Source of the DNA: Bacillota bacterium
Lineage (GTDB): Bacteria > Bacillota > UBA4882 > UBA8346
Length of the DNA stretch: 64,000 nt
Assembly (NCBI GenBank): GCA_023392595.1
Contig: JAEVYU010000079.1
Span: forward strand, 62,001-126,000
Direction of reading: 5' to 3'
Position numbers and translations under genes: made by a program. Under the pieces are notes generated by a model, which saw nothing but the letters and a program-made list of their open reading frames with translations, was not told where the DNA came from and did not search any database. Below are positions 28,790-36,561 of this stretch, piece by piece (position 1 is the stretch's first letter; each line of letters opens with the position of its first letter).

Positions 28790-28965
28790 ATAAAAAAACG
28801 CCTTTGGCCCAAAGGCCTCAGCGTTTCCGGGAAAATGAATGTTCTTCATCTACTGGAATAATTAGCAAATTTACCCATTACCATAATACCACGTTTTTTT
28901 GAAAAAAGTGTGTCGATTTTATGTCGGGAACTCTAGCGCCCGTCAAATCGACAAAAAATCTTTAA
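28790..28965 (-). promoter_or_regulatory. Copy A of the duplicated regulatory repeat
   Basis: Paralogous to 26010-26180. On the minus strand: two TGTCGR boxes (28922-28927 and 28911-28916 on the plus strand numbering, 11 bp apart), an A/T tract, and a GGTATTATG -10-like box (28882-28890). The nearby hairpin at 28794-28825 (GCCTTTGGGCCAAAGGC followed by T7 on the minus strand) is a good intrinsic terminator. It lies ~150 bp beyond the second ArpU/DUF1492-like gene. Confidence 0.6.
28794..28825 (-). terminator. Rho-independent terminator within repeat A
   Basis: On the minus strand a GC-rich stem centred on GGCCTTTGGGCCAAAGGC is followed by seven Ts. A diverged version occurs at 26011-26043 in repeat B. 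Being conserved in both copies next to the promoter-like core, it may serve as a target of antitermination. Confidence 0.65.
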
Positions 28966-29004
28966 CTATGCTGCTACCGATAGAAAAATTATTGACAAAC
29001 ATCG

Positions 29005-29038
29005 AAAAAAAGCCAGTTGACGAATAACCAGCTTTTTT
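29005..29038. terminator. Hairpin with A/T tracts
   Basis: AAAAAAAGC at 29005-29013 pairs with GCTTTTTT at 29031-29038; the upper stem has two mismatches. It is located just beyond the 3' end of the 29114-29512 gene and could terminate it. Confidence 0.5.
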
Positions 29039-29113
29039 CTTACTCTCCGATAATAAAATTATATACTATTTTTATTGCTTTTGGTGCCGGGAAAGTGCCT
29101 GACTGTAACTTAT

Positions 29114-29512
29114 TTAACTGGCGTTTCGGCTATTATTCGTGTCCAAGCTTTCTAAACCCAAAAACCAACGAGTCTTAATGAGTACCGACTGGCGCAGGCG
29201 AAATGTTTCCCGGCGAGACCAATTTAATAAAAACGGCACCATTTCCATATCTTTGTCCTGAAAGTAGCGGTATTCGATAAACAAACGCTCATCCCGGGTC
29301 ATAATATCCAAACATGCCTGAATCAATTTAATCTTGCGCTCCAGTTCCAACCTTTCAACGGCCATCGCCTCTACTTTGCTGTGTCCATCATGATAAACCG
29401 GCGTTTGACTGAAAATTTGCACATTCCTTGGTTGCAAAAACTCCAATTTCATCTTGAGGCGCTGATATGAACGATACATCTGCTCTATCTCACGAAATTT
29501 ATCCCGTTTCAT
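29114..29512 (-). CDS. DUF1492/ArpU-like regulator (module A)
   Basis: 132 residues. N-terminal coiled region (FREIEQMYRSYQRLKMKLEF), then ERLELERKIKLIQACLDIM, then a sigma-like helix-turn-helix ERLFIEYRYFQDKDMEMVPF with WSRRETFRLRQSVL. This is the usual pattern of DUF1492-type phage regulators. It occupies the same position in module A as the 26373 gene in module B. The ribosome site is weak. Confidence 0.6.
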   Translation of the reverse strand: MKRDKFREIEQMYRSYQRLKMKLEFLQPRNVQIFSQTPVYHDGHSKVEAMAVERLELERKIKLIQACLDIMTRDERLFIEYRYFQDKDMEMVPFLLNWSRRETFRLRQSVLIKTRWFLGLESLDTNNSRNAS

Positions 29513-29606
29513 TTTGATACCCCATTTTATCTTGTCTGGCTCTTTTTGAATCCTACCATATTTTCAAATCCTACGAAGTGCAATTTACCAAGATCCTCTA
29601 AAATCC

Positions 29607-29810
29607 TCAAGTGATGACTTTTCCTTCTCTCTGGCGAACCCGCCGCCCAACCCGGGTATAAGTTCTATGACTCATTAGCTTGACAATTTCATTGGGCTTC
29701 CCAACCGGTTCCAGACCAACTTTTGGCGCCAAATCATCCAGCTGATAGGCGATTACCAGATCAATAACCCTCTGCGGTTGATTCAAATAAAGTACTTCCA
29801 TGATCTTCAA
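29607..29810 (-). CDS. Small basic protein, unknown function
   Basis: 67 residues if started at the TTG at 29810, which is 7 nt from an AAGGAGGGG box; an ATG inside (29801) is the alternative. The sequence is VIDLVIAYQLDDLAPKVGLE followed by a basic tail RTYTRVGRRVRQREGKVIT. No domain recognised. Part of the small-gene string of module A. Confidence 0.5.
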   Translation of the reverse strand: MKIMEVLYLNQPQRVIDLVIAYQLDDLAPKVGLEPVGKPNEIVKLMSHRTYTRVGRRVRQREGKVIT

Positions 29811-29831
29811 TCATAATCCCCTCCTTCTTGA

Positions 29832-30044
29832 TTAATCCCTCTCCCAAGTCTCCAAATAATTCTCGGCTTCCTCCGCAGGGGGAATAGCTCCTACCGCTTC
29901 TTTCAAACAATCGAACTCATTATGGATACAGAAGCGTTTGCCATTTCCCTTGAACAAGAGAGCCTCATCCCAAGATTCTATATCTAAGCCACATCCGGCG
30001 CACACCGCAACCGGGCGATGCGCCTCATATACACTGAATATCAT
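29832..30044 (-). CDS. Small protein with Cys pairs, possible zinc finger
   Basis: 70 residues from the ATG at 30044, chosen because GGAGG lies 9 nt upstream; the longer frame to 30086 has no ribosome site and would begin inside an operator-like palindrome. Contains CAGCG (Cys-x2-Cys) and, 25-30 residues later, FCIHNEFDC, a plausible zinc-binding arrangement common in small phage proteins. Function unknown. Confidence 0.55.
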   Translation of the reverse strand: MIFSVYEAHRPVAVCAGCGLDIESWDEALLFKGNGKRFCIHNEFDCLKEAVGAIPPAEEAENYLETWERD

Positions 30045-30076
30045 TTCCAATCGCCTCCTCTGGTCCTCTTTGATGA

Positions 30077-30090
30077 TTGCATTCATGCAA
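30077..30090. promoter_or_regulatory. Operator-like site TTGCATTCATGCAA, copy 1
   Basis: Fourteen bases identical to the site at 30386-30399. It sits between the leftward XRE gene and the next small gene. Half-sites TTGCAT/ATGCAA are inverted with a 2-bp centre. Confidence 0.5.
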
Positions 30091-30312
30091 TTAGTTAAGA
30101 ATCACAAAATAATCCTCAAACTTTCTAGTAGGATCAGCCTTTAATAAAGCAGCGATAAAATCAACCCCTACTTTACTTTTTCCCTTGCGAATCCGGTAAA
30201 TTTGGCTGGAGCTTATGCCGGTGATGACCGTTAAACCGGTTTTATTCGTACACAGCTTCCTTTCCAATTCTTCCATAACTCCGGGGCGAAGCATGATCTC
30301 AGGGCGTTTCAA
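30091..30312 (-). CDS. Helix-turn-helix protein (module A, leftward)
   Basis: 73 residues when started at the TTG at 30312, just behind AAAGGAGGT; the ATG at 30342 would place that ribosome site inside the gene. The helix-turn-helix segment is LTVITGISSSQIYRIRKGKS, a short XRE/Cro-like domain, followed by VDFIAALLKADPTRKFEDYF. Divergent from the XRE gene at 30450, mirroring module B. Confidence 0.65.
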   Translation of the reverse strand: MKRPEIMLRPGVMEELERKLCTNKTGLTVITGISSSQIYRIRKGKSKVGVDFIAALLKADPTRKFEDYFVILN

Positions 30313-30332
30313 AAACCCACCTCCTTTATTGT

Positions 30333-30342
30333 TTGCATGCAA
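30333..30342. promoter_or_regulatory. Operator-like palindrome TTGCATGCAA
   Basis: Compact palindrome of the same TTGCAT/ATGCAA half-sites, placed between the ribosome site and -10 region of the leftward gene. Confidence 0.45.
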
Positions 30343-30385
30343 TCATAGTATATCACACGGCAAAAATATTTCAAGTTGAAAATGT

Positions 30386-30414
30386 TTGCATTCATGCAAT
30401 GAGTATAGTATAAT
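30386..30414 (+). promoter_or_regulatory. SigA-type promoter overlapping an operator-like site
   Basis: -35 TTGCAT (30386-30391), 17-bp spacer, -10 TATAAT (30409-30414), driving the XRE gene at 30450. The -35 lies within TTGCATTCATGCAA (30386-30399), so a bound repressor would block RNA polymerase: an autoregulation design. Confidence 0.65.
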
Positions 30415-30449
30415 TTGATTATCCAATAGTTAGGGAGTGTTTAATAAGA

Positions 30450-30893
30450 ATGGATACAGTGGAATTTGGGAAATATTTCGCCAAGTTACGGGAAAACGCC
30501 GGATATGCAACACAGGCTGCGCTAGGAAAAGCTGCCGGAGTGGAGAACTCTACGATTTCAAGAATTGAAACCGGGGATACCAAAAATCCAAATATCATAA
30601 CCCTTCAAAAATTAGCTCCCCTTTTAGGTATTCCTATCGAAGAAATGATGGAAAACCTCGGTTATATCATGGTTCAAACTACAAAAAATTCATTAACCTC
30701 AGATAATGATGGGGAAATTATTCATTTTCACCTGAATTCAAATTTTAATGAGAGAGAACTCCAATTAATCGCTGACTTCCGTAGTCTTTCTCCCCTTTCT
30801 CAACAAACAGTCCTAAACTTGATAAACAGTTTAAAAGAAATCGATAAAACCCAACAAACGCAATCAGCGGGCACAGAGACAGAAGCGGGTTAA
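30450..30893 (+). CDS. XRE-family transcriptional repressor (module A, rightward)
   Basis: 147 residues. XRE domain at the N-terminus: FAKLRENAGYATQAALGKAA, then ENSTISRIETGDTKNPN. The C-terminal part (LSPLSQQTVLNLINSLKEI) resembles that of CI-like repressors without the autocleavage protease domain. It is preceded by a near-consensus promoter that overlaps its probable operator. Probably the master repressor of module A. Confidence 0.8.
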   Translation: MDTVEFGKYFAKLRENAGYATQAALGKAAGVENSTISRIETGDTKNPNIITLQKLAPLLGIPIEEMMENLGYIMVQTTKNSLTSDNDGEIIHFHLNSNFNERELQLIADFRSLSPLSQQTVLNLINSLKEIDKTQQTQSAGTETEAG

Positions 30894-31159
30894 GAAGTTT
30901 CGGTTCCCAGAACCGGGATGGATTACGATTTTAAAAACAATAATTCGCCGATATATACGACGAAAACCAAAGAAGCTCTGGATTTTTTGAAGCCGGGTTA
31001 ATCAACGCGATATTGCATATAAAGCGATCCCCATTGAAGTTTGCAGTTCCACCGGTCAAGAATAACCACGGTATGGTTGCTAAAAAAATTTTACCAGCTT
31101 AACATCTAACGATTGTGTCGTTGTCTAAAAACGTTGCCATGATTCCTTAATATTAAAGG

Positions 31160-32848
31160 TTAAATTTTAAAAGCGGTTGTCGATTGCTTTAGCTTTTCCG
31201 CCAAATCAGCCAAATTTTCCGCCAAAGATGCTACTTCTTCCGCCCCGGCGCTTTGTTCCTCAACTGAAGCTGCGACCTCTTCGGTACTGGCCATTCCTTC
31301 TTCACTAATAGCCGACAATTGAGTTACAGCTCCAATCATAGCTTCATTCCGTTCAGCCATTTGCTTTGCTGACTCAGCCACTTCATTGATCTTTCTTACA
31401 ACTTCACCTAGTTCTTTAAATATTGACTGAAAAGTACCTGTAGCTTGGGTCGTCAGCGTGCTGCTTTCTTGGGCTTGTCCAATCCCTTGTTTGATAACAT
31501 CGGCTGCATTTTCACTGCGCCCGATCATCTGATCAATTAGGTTGCTGATTCTTTGAGAAGCCTGTTTTGATTGTTCAGCCAATTTTCCGGTTTCCGTCGC
31601 GACGACGCTAAATCCTTTACCGTGCTCTCCTGCGCGGGCTGCCTCAATTGCCGCATTCAAGGCCAGTAATGAAGTTTGTTCGGAAACATTCCCAATTAAA
31701 GAGGCTACCTCGTTGATTTCGGCCGAAGTTTGATTCATTTCACCGATAACAGAATGAATCTTTTGAGTGGTTTCATAGAGATTACTCATTCCCGCAACCA
31801 CATCGCCCGTTACCTTCTGGCCGATTTTAGCCGAATCGGCGATCTTTTGTGACATAAAGGCCATATTCGTCGTATCATCGGAAACGGTTCGAACTAAACT
31901 TCCAAGTTCATTAATGGTATTCGCGGTTTGCTCAACCTGTTTGGTTTGTTCGGATGAGGCTTTCGTTAACTCCTCAATTACAGTAGCAACTTCTCCAGCT
32001 GCCTTTCCCGAATTGACGGATGCATCTCTCAACTCATTACTGGCCAACGCGAGCATTTGAGCATGCTCATTAATTCCCCTTACCAACCGACTCAAACCCT
32101 CTACCGCTTGATTAAAATCCAATACCACCTTATTTATCTCTTGACATCCTTTTGATTTTAAGGTCTGAGTCAAATCTCCCGTTGCCAGCGCGTTGACTTT
32201 AACAGCCATCTCTTTTAGGGGACCGGAAATCATTGCTGCGACAATCAACCCAATGGAAATGGAAAAGCATAGGCTGATAATTAAAATAATAACACTGGTA
32301 ATTTGCGATTCCTCGAAAAACTTATTACTATTGCTCATGGTCTGGATTGCATTTTCCACCATTTTATAACGAAGCGAGTTTAAACCCATGGATATCAGTG
32401 ATAAGGATTGATTAAATTCATCGTAATTTTCCTTGGAAGCTGTTTTGCCTGAAAAAGCTTTTACTACTTCGTATGCACTTTTTATATTCTCGGCTTCCGT
32501 CGAATAATTGTTGATCACCGTTTCAACATTTACCGCATTAATAATTAGCATTCGATTATACTGCAGACTATCGGTATACTGTCTCCGGATTTGGCTTAAA
32601 TCTTCACTTGCGGCAGTAATTTCCTGTAATCCCGAGAAACTAGTCTGAAATACCTGGCGTGTTACATCCCGCACTTTAATATTGAGTTTTAAACCCAGAT
32701 ACCCTTCTAGCACCAGAAAAAAAACCATTACCGAAATAATGAGTATGATTTGATGAAAAACCTTCAACTTTGATAAAAAAGTTTGCAGTGGTGTGACCAC
32801 AATTTTTAAAAAGTTAGGCATAGGTTGGATAGTTGCTTTAAGATTCAC
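31160..32848 (-). CDS. Methyl-accepting chemotaxis protein
   Basis: 562 residues starting GTG behind AAGGAG. Two membrane segments (about 33-53 and 185-207) enclose a ~130-residue extracytoplasmic sensor of four-helix type. A HAMP domain follows (~208-260), then the signalling hairpin with the conserved tip EQTSLLALNAAIEAARAGEH near residue 395. It senses an unknown ligand and controls CheA. There is no chemotaxis operon nearby, so it acts with genes elsewhere. Isolated transcription unit. Confidence 0.93.
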   Translation of the reverse strand: MNLKATIQPMPNFLKIVVTPLQTFLSKLKVFHQIILIISVMVFFLVLEGYLGLKLNIKVRDVTRQVFQTSFSGLQEITAASEDLSQIRRQYTDSLQYNRMLIINAVNVETVINNYSTEAENIKSAYEVVKAFSGKTASKENYDEFNQSLSLISMGLNSLRYKMVENAIQTMSNSNKFFEESQITSVIILIISLCFSISIGLIVAAMISGPLKEMAVKVNALATGDLTQTLKSKGCQEINKVVLDFNQAVEGLSRLVRGINEHAQMLALASNELRDASVNSGKAAGEVATVIEELTKASSEQTKQVEQTANTINELGSLVRTVSDDTTNMAFMSQKIADSAKIGQKVTGDVVAGMSNLYETTQKIHSVIGEMNQTSAEINEVASLIGNVSEQTSLLALNAAIEAARAGEHGKGFSVVATETGKLAEQSKQASQRISNLIDQMIGRSENAADVIKQGIGQAQESSTLTTQATGTFQSIFKELGEVVRKINEVAESAKQMAERNEAMIGAVTQLSAISEEGMASTEEVAASVEEQSAGAEEVASLAENLADLAEKLKQSTTAFKI

Positions 32849-33283
32849 TTTGGAGACTCCTTAAATTTTTAAAAAATCATTTTTCAACGAGTAGCACACA
32901 AAAAAACCATTACAATCTCTTTTCTTTCTTATTCGGACTTTTTTATAAAAAAATTAGAGATAAAAACAAATTAAATATAAAAATTAAAACAAACAAGCAC
33001 CCGATTAGCGTATCTAAAATATTGACCAGCATACCTTCGTTTTCAGGTTTTACAAAATCCTGTCATTTATTTCTATGGAGTTTTGCAATGCCTTTCTTTT
33101 AACACTACCTCAAACGATTTTTTCAGTTCAATCCATTTATTATCCTGCATATATTCTTAAGCAGGAATTCCAAATCTCCATCCAGAATAATCCATTTGGT
33201 TATAAAAGGAAATGATGGATTCGTTTATCAATGGAGTCTATATACATACCGTAAAGGAAATAAAAAAAGAAAGGAGCCACACC
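32849..33283. other. AT-rich non-coding stretch
   Basis: About 435 bp without a gene. It should hold the promoter of the chemotaxis receptor (minus strand) and of the mini-protein at 33284 (plus strand). I could not pick a convincing -35/-10 pair. Confidence 0.4.
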
Positions 33284-33367
33284 ATGGGAGATAAAGGCGG
33301 AAAAAAAGATAAAGAAAAACTGTTGAAACAAAAGCAAGCCGCATCTCAGAAAAAGAGCGCAAAGTAA
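33284..33367 (+). CDS. Lysine-rich 27-residue mini-protein
   Basis: ATG behind a strong AAAGGAG; encodes MGDKGGKKDKEKLLKQKQAA and ends SQKKSAK. Small MGDKGGKKDK-type peptides occur in several bacteria (from memory) but have no known function. It is followed 48 bp later by a strong terminator, making a complete tiny transcription unit. Confidence 0.6.
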   Translation: MGDKGGKKDKEKLLKQKQAASQKKSAK

Positions 33368-33414
33368 TTAAGACCAATACACGATGATACATCGGAGAAA
33401 ACAACAAGAATTCA

Positions 33415-33445
33415 AAAAAAGGCCGTAGCTTAGACGGCCTTTTTT
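33415..33445 (+). terminator. Strong intrinsic terminator
   Basis: AAAAAAGGCCGT (33415-33426) pairs perfectly with ACGGCCTTTTTT (33434-33445); 7-nt loop and T-run. It ends the mini-protein unit and can work in both directions. Confidence 0.85.
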
Positions 33446-33650
33446 ATCTGAAAATATTTTAAAGCTTCAGCCCAACTGGTGGCGATCGCCAGGATATTGG
33501 CATTTCGAAAGGGAACATAGCTATTGGGAATTCCCTTCCGGCTGAAAACCGCTTTTAAAATCGTCAATCAAGGATCGGTCAAGATTCAAGTATTGTTGAA
33601 CCCCATAAAACTGAGCTATATCATTGAATGATGCCGATTGATCTTTGTAT
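33430..33650 (-). pseudogene. queC-like (7-cyano-7-deazaguanine synthase) gene fragment
   Basis: Minus-strand frames give IAQFYGVQQYLNLDRSLIDD, then after a frameshift KGIPNSYVPFRNANILAIAT and SWAEALKYFQIKKAV. The second part matches the IP-x-TYVP-x-RN motif of QueC-type PP-loop enzymes, and the first matches the strand before it. The N-terminal ATP loop and the C-terminal zinc cysteines are absent, and the frame is broken near 33525. It is therefore a short remnant, ending inside the terminator at 33415-33445. Confidence 0.5.
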
Positions 33651-33741
33651 ACAACTTGACTTTTCATTGGACGGGTTTTATCATGAATAATAAGTCATTT
33701 TTGCGGGCTTATATTTCACTTTTTCAGGAGCGTATTATAGA

Positions 33742-35058
33742 ATGGGGATTAAAGTCGTTAAATTTGGGGGTTCATCTCTGGCGGATGCCGGCCAGTTTCG
33801 GAAAGTTCAAGCAATCATTCAGGCGGATCCCGAGCGTTGTTATGTGGTCCCGTCGGCTCCAGGAAAGCGTTATGCCGCGGATCAAAAGATAACCGATCTG
33901 CTTTACCTATGCCATGCTCATGCAGAACAAGGAATTCCCTTTGAGGAAGTCTTTCAATTGATCTGTAACCGTTATTTGGAGATCATCGAAAAACTTGAAT
34001 GTAAACTTGATCTTCATCCTCACATGGAGGTTATCAAACAGAAGATCACATCCGGTGCTACTGCCGATTATGCAGCCAGCCGTGGCGAGTATTTAAACGG
34101 ATTAATCATGGCCGAATTATTGAGATGGGATTTTATCGATCCAGCCGAGGTCATCTTTTTTGACAAAAAAGGAGTGTTTGACCCCAACCCAACCCAGAAA
34201 GCAATCAGCGCCCGCCTTGCTAAACATGAACATGCCGTAATTCCCGGTTTCTTTGGCTCTTTACCGGATGGGGAGATTAAAACTTTCTCCCGGGGCGGTT
34301 CTGATATCACCGGCGCGATTGTTGCCCGGGGGGTAGGGGCGGACCTGTACGAAAATTGGACGGATGTTTCCGGTTTTCTGATGGCCGATCCGCGAATTGT
34401 CAAGAATCCTAAGAGTATCGAACAGATCACTTACCGGGAGCTTCGCGAGTTAGCCTATATGGGTGCCAGTGTCCTTCATGAAGAAACGATTTTCCCGGTC
34501 AGGGAGGCTGGAATTCCCGTGAATATCAAAAATACCAACGCGCCGGATGAACCGGGGACGCTGATCATCACCGACAAAGAGGCCCGGCATCGAATGGGAA
34601 ACATCACCGGGATCGCCGGAAAGAAGGATTTTACAGTTCTGACTATCGAAAAAGCTTTAATGAATATGGAGTTGGGCTTTGGGCGAAAAGTCCTTTCCAT
34701 TCTGGAAAGCAATGGGATTTCTTTTGAACATATGCCCTCCGGCATCGACACCATCTCTCTGGTAATTGCCGATACCCAGCTTGATCATAAGCTAGATAAG
34801 GTAATCAATGAAATTAAACGGGAATGTAATCCTGATACAGTGGAGGTCTCTCCGAACATGGCACTGATTGCCACAGTCGGTTTGGGGATGGCTTATACGC
34901 CGGGTGTTGCGGCAAAGCTCTTTACAGCTCTTTCGAAGGCCAATATTAATATCCGAATGATCGACCAAGGCTCCAGTGAAATCAATATCATCATCGGCGT
35001 GGAGAATTTGGATTTTGAAAAGGCCGTCTGCGCCATATATGAAGGTTTTATTGAATAA
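33742..35058 (+). CDS. lysC: Aspartate kinase
   Basis: 438 residues. Catalyses ATP-dependent phosphorylation of aspartate, the first step to lysine, threonine, methionine and diaminopimelate. Seen: VVKFGGSSLADAGQFRKV at the N-terminus (nucleotide site), FSRGGSDITGAIVARGVGAD, LRELAYMGASVLHEE, then two ACT domains (from ~residue 300: TVLTIEKALMNMELGF... and ALIATVGLGMAYTPGVAAKL) that usually mediate feedback inhibition. An AGGAG lies 11 nt before the ATG. Stands alone on the plus strand; a decayed paralogue lies at 50789-51699. Confidence 0.95.
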   Translation: MGIKVVKFGGSSLADAGQFRKVQAIIQADPERCYVVPSAPGKRYAADQKITDLLYLCHAHAEQGIPFEEVFQLICNRYLEIIEKLECKLDLHPHMEVIKQKITSGATADYAASRGEYLNGLIMAELLRWDFIDPAEVIFFDKKGVFDPNPTQKAISARLAKHEHAVIPGFFGSLPDGEIKTFSRGGSDITGAIVARGVGADLYENWTDVSGFLMADPRIVKNPKSIEQITYRELRELAYMGASVLHEETIFPVREAGIPVNIKNTNAPDEPGTLIITDKEARHRMGNITGIAGKKDFTVLTIEKALMNMELGFGRKVLSILESNGISFEHMPSGIDTISLVIADTQLDHKLDKVINEIKRECNPDTVEVSPNMALIATVGLGMAYTPGVAAKLFTALSKANINIRMIDQGSSEINIIIGVENLDFEKAVCAIYEGFIE

Positions 35059-35211
35059 AGTGCCGCAAATACTGAATTCTCTCACAAACAACTTGTAAGA
35101 GTTAAGGGATTCAGCGCTTTATTTATATCCATGGGGTTCTTTTATTCCTTTACAGTCTTTCTCCTTTTTACCTTCCTTCAGAAATGAAAATAACGTTCTT
35201 TACTGCCGATA

Positions 35212-35269
35212 AAAATAGACAATATATCAAAGTTCGTTTTCATACGACACTCCATATATTGTCTATTTT
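35212..35269. repeat. 16-bp perfect inverted repeat with 26-nt loop
   Basis: AAAATAGACAATATAT (35212-35227) and its exact complement (35254-35269), between the convergent lysC and iron alcohol dehydrogenase genes. Possible bidirectional terminator, or a mini palindromic element. Confidence 0.6.
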
Positions 35270-35371
35270 GCTAACTTCAAAAGATCCGATTCCTTCACTC
35301 TATTCACGGCAATGAGATTTCTGGAAAATCACAATCGCCGAATTCGACTTCTAGAATTCGCTCTTGGGAAA

Positions 35372-36544
35372 TCAGACCGTATGGCCTTTTTCTCCATAAT
35401 AGACTTCGAGCAGCAATTCCTTCATTTCTTCTTTTGTCGGTTTGAGCGGAGTAAAAGGAGTGCATACATCGGACATGGCTTTTTCCACCAATGCGTCGAC
35501 CTTTCTCAAGACATCTTGTTCATCGATTGAAAAATCCTTCATACACGGAGGTATATTAATACGTTTGCGCAACGCCAATACGCCATCCAACAATGACTTT
35601 TCACCGACAAAAGCAGCCAACTGATCATATCGGGCTTGGGCGCGACTATCCCGCGAGTTAAACTGTAAGCCATATGGCAACACAATAGCATTAGCCAGCC
35701 CGTGTGGCACGCCGTATTCCGCTCCAAACGTATGGGCTATACTATGTACAATCCCTAATGCACAGTTCGAAAAGGCAATACCAGCCATACAAGAGGCCTC
35801 CAGCATTTTAGCCCGGGATTCCAGATTCTGGCCATCTTCATAACAAATCGGTAAATTCTTGTATCCATAGATAAATGCGGATATCGCCATTCCATCAGAG
35901 AATGGATTTGCCAACGGCGTGACAAAGGATTCAATCGCATGAGTCAGTGTATCCATGCCTGAAGCTGCTGTCAGGCTTTTAGGCATCGTCATGGAAAACA
36001 CCGGGTCAAGAATAGCCACATCCGGTACCATCCGTCCCTTCAGACAGCGGATCGAAAATTTCTTTTTCTTGATGGTATCTTTAATAAGCGCAGCCCGCGT
36101 TGCCTCGCTGCCAGTGCCAGCCGAGGTGGGAATGCAAGCCACCCGGGCTTTCACCTTTAAATTTTTGATCTCGTTTGGAGGCATTACATCTTCCAACGTT
36201 TTATACTCAGGATTTTCGTAAAAAACCCACATGGCTTTCGCCGCGTCCATGGCCGATCCACCGCCAAAGCCAATGACCCAGTCCGGTTGGAATGCCATCA
36301 TATCCGCTGTGCCGCGTTTTATGCTTTCAAAGCTGGGCTCCGGCTCCACATCGGTGTAGTCTTTCCAAACAAATCCAGCACTTTCCAGTATATCTGTAAC
36401 TATCTTGAGCTGTCCCAATTCCTTCTGGATGTCACCGCTCATTACGATATATGCGCGTTTACGGGTGGCAGGCAGATCTTTTAAACATTGGATTGCGTTC
36501 TCTCCGCAATACATATGTTCACAACCAAGTTTGATCGAATACAT
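35372..36544 (-). CDS. Iron-containing alcohol dehydrogenase
   Basis: 390 residues from the ATG at 36544 (MYSIKLG), with GGAGGGTGG upstream; the longer frame starts inside that ribosome site. Group III dehydrogenase motifs: VIGFGGGSAMDAAKAMWVFY (NAD site), TSAGTGSEAT, and metal-binding HAIESFV, HSIAHTFGAEYGVPHGLANA. It probably reduces the aldehyde released by the aldolase of the same operon, or oxidises an alcohol substrate. Last gene of the polyol operon, 18 bp after the zinc dehydrogenase. Confidence 0.9.
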   Translation of the reverse strand: MYSIKLGCEHMYCGENAIQCLKDLPATRKRAYIVMSGDIQKELGQLKIVTDILESAGFVWKDYTDVEPEPSFESIKRGTADMMAFQPDWVIGFGGGSAMDAAKAMWVFYENPEYKTLEDVMPPNEIKNLKVKARVACIPTSAGTGSEATRAALIKDTIKKKKFSIRCLKGRMVPDVAILDPVFSMTMPKSLTAASGMDTLTHAIESFVTPLANPFSDGMAISAFIYGYKNLPICYEDGQNLESRAKMLEASCMAGIAFSNCALGIVHSIAHTFGAEYGVPHGLANAIVLPYGLQFNSRDSRAQARYDQLAAFVGEKSLLDGVLALRKRINIPPCMKDFSIDEQDVLRKVDALVEKAMSDVCTPFTPLKPTKEEMKELLLEVYYGEKGHTV

Positions 36545-36561
36545 CTTTTTTCCACCCTCCT

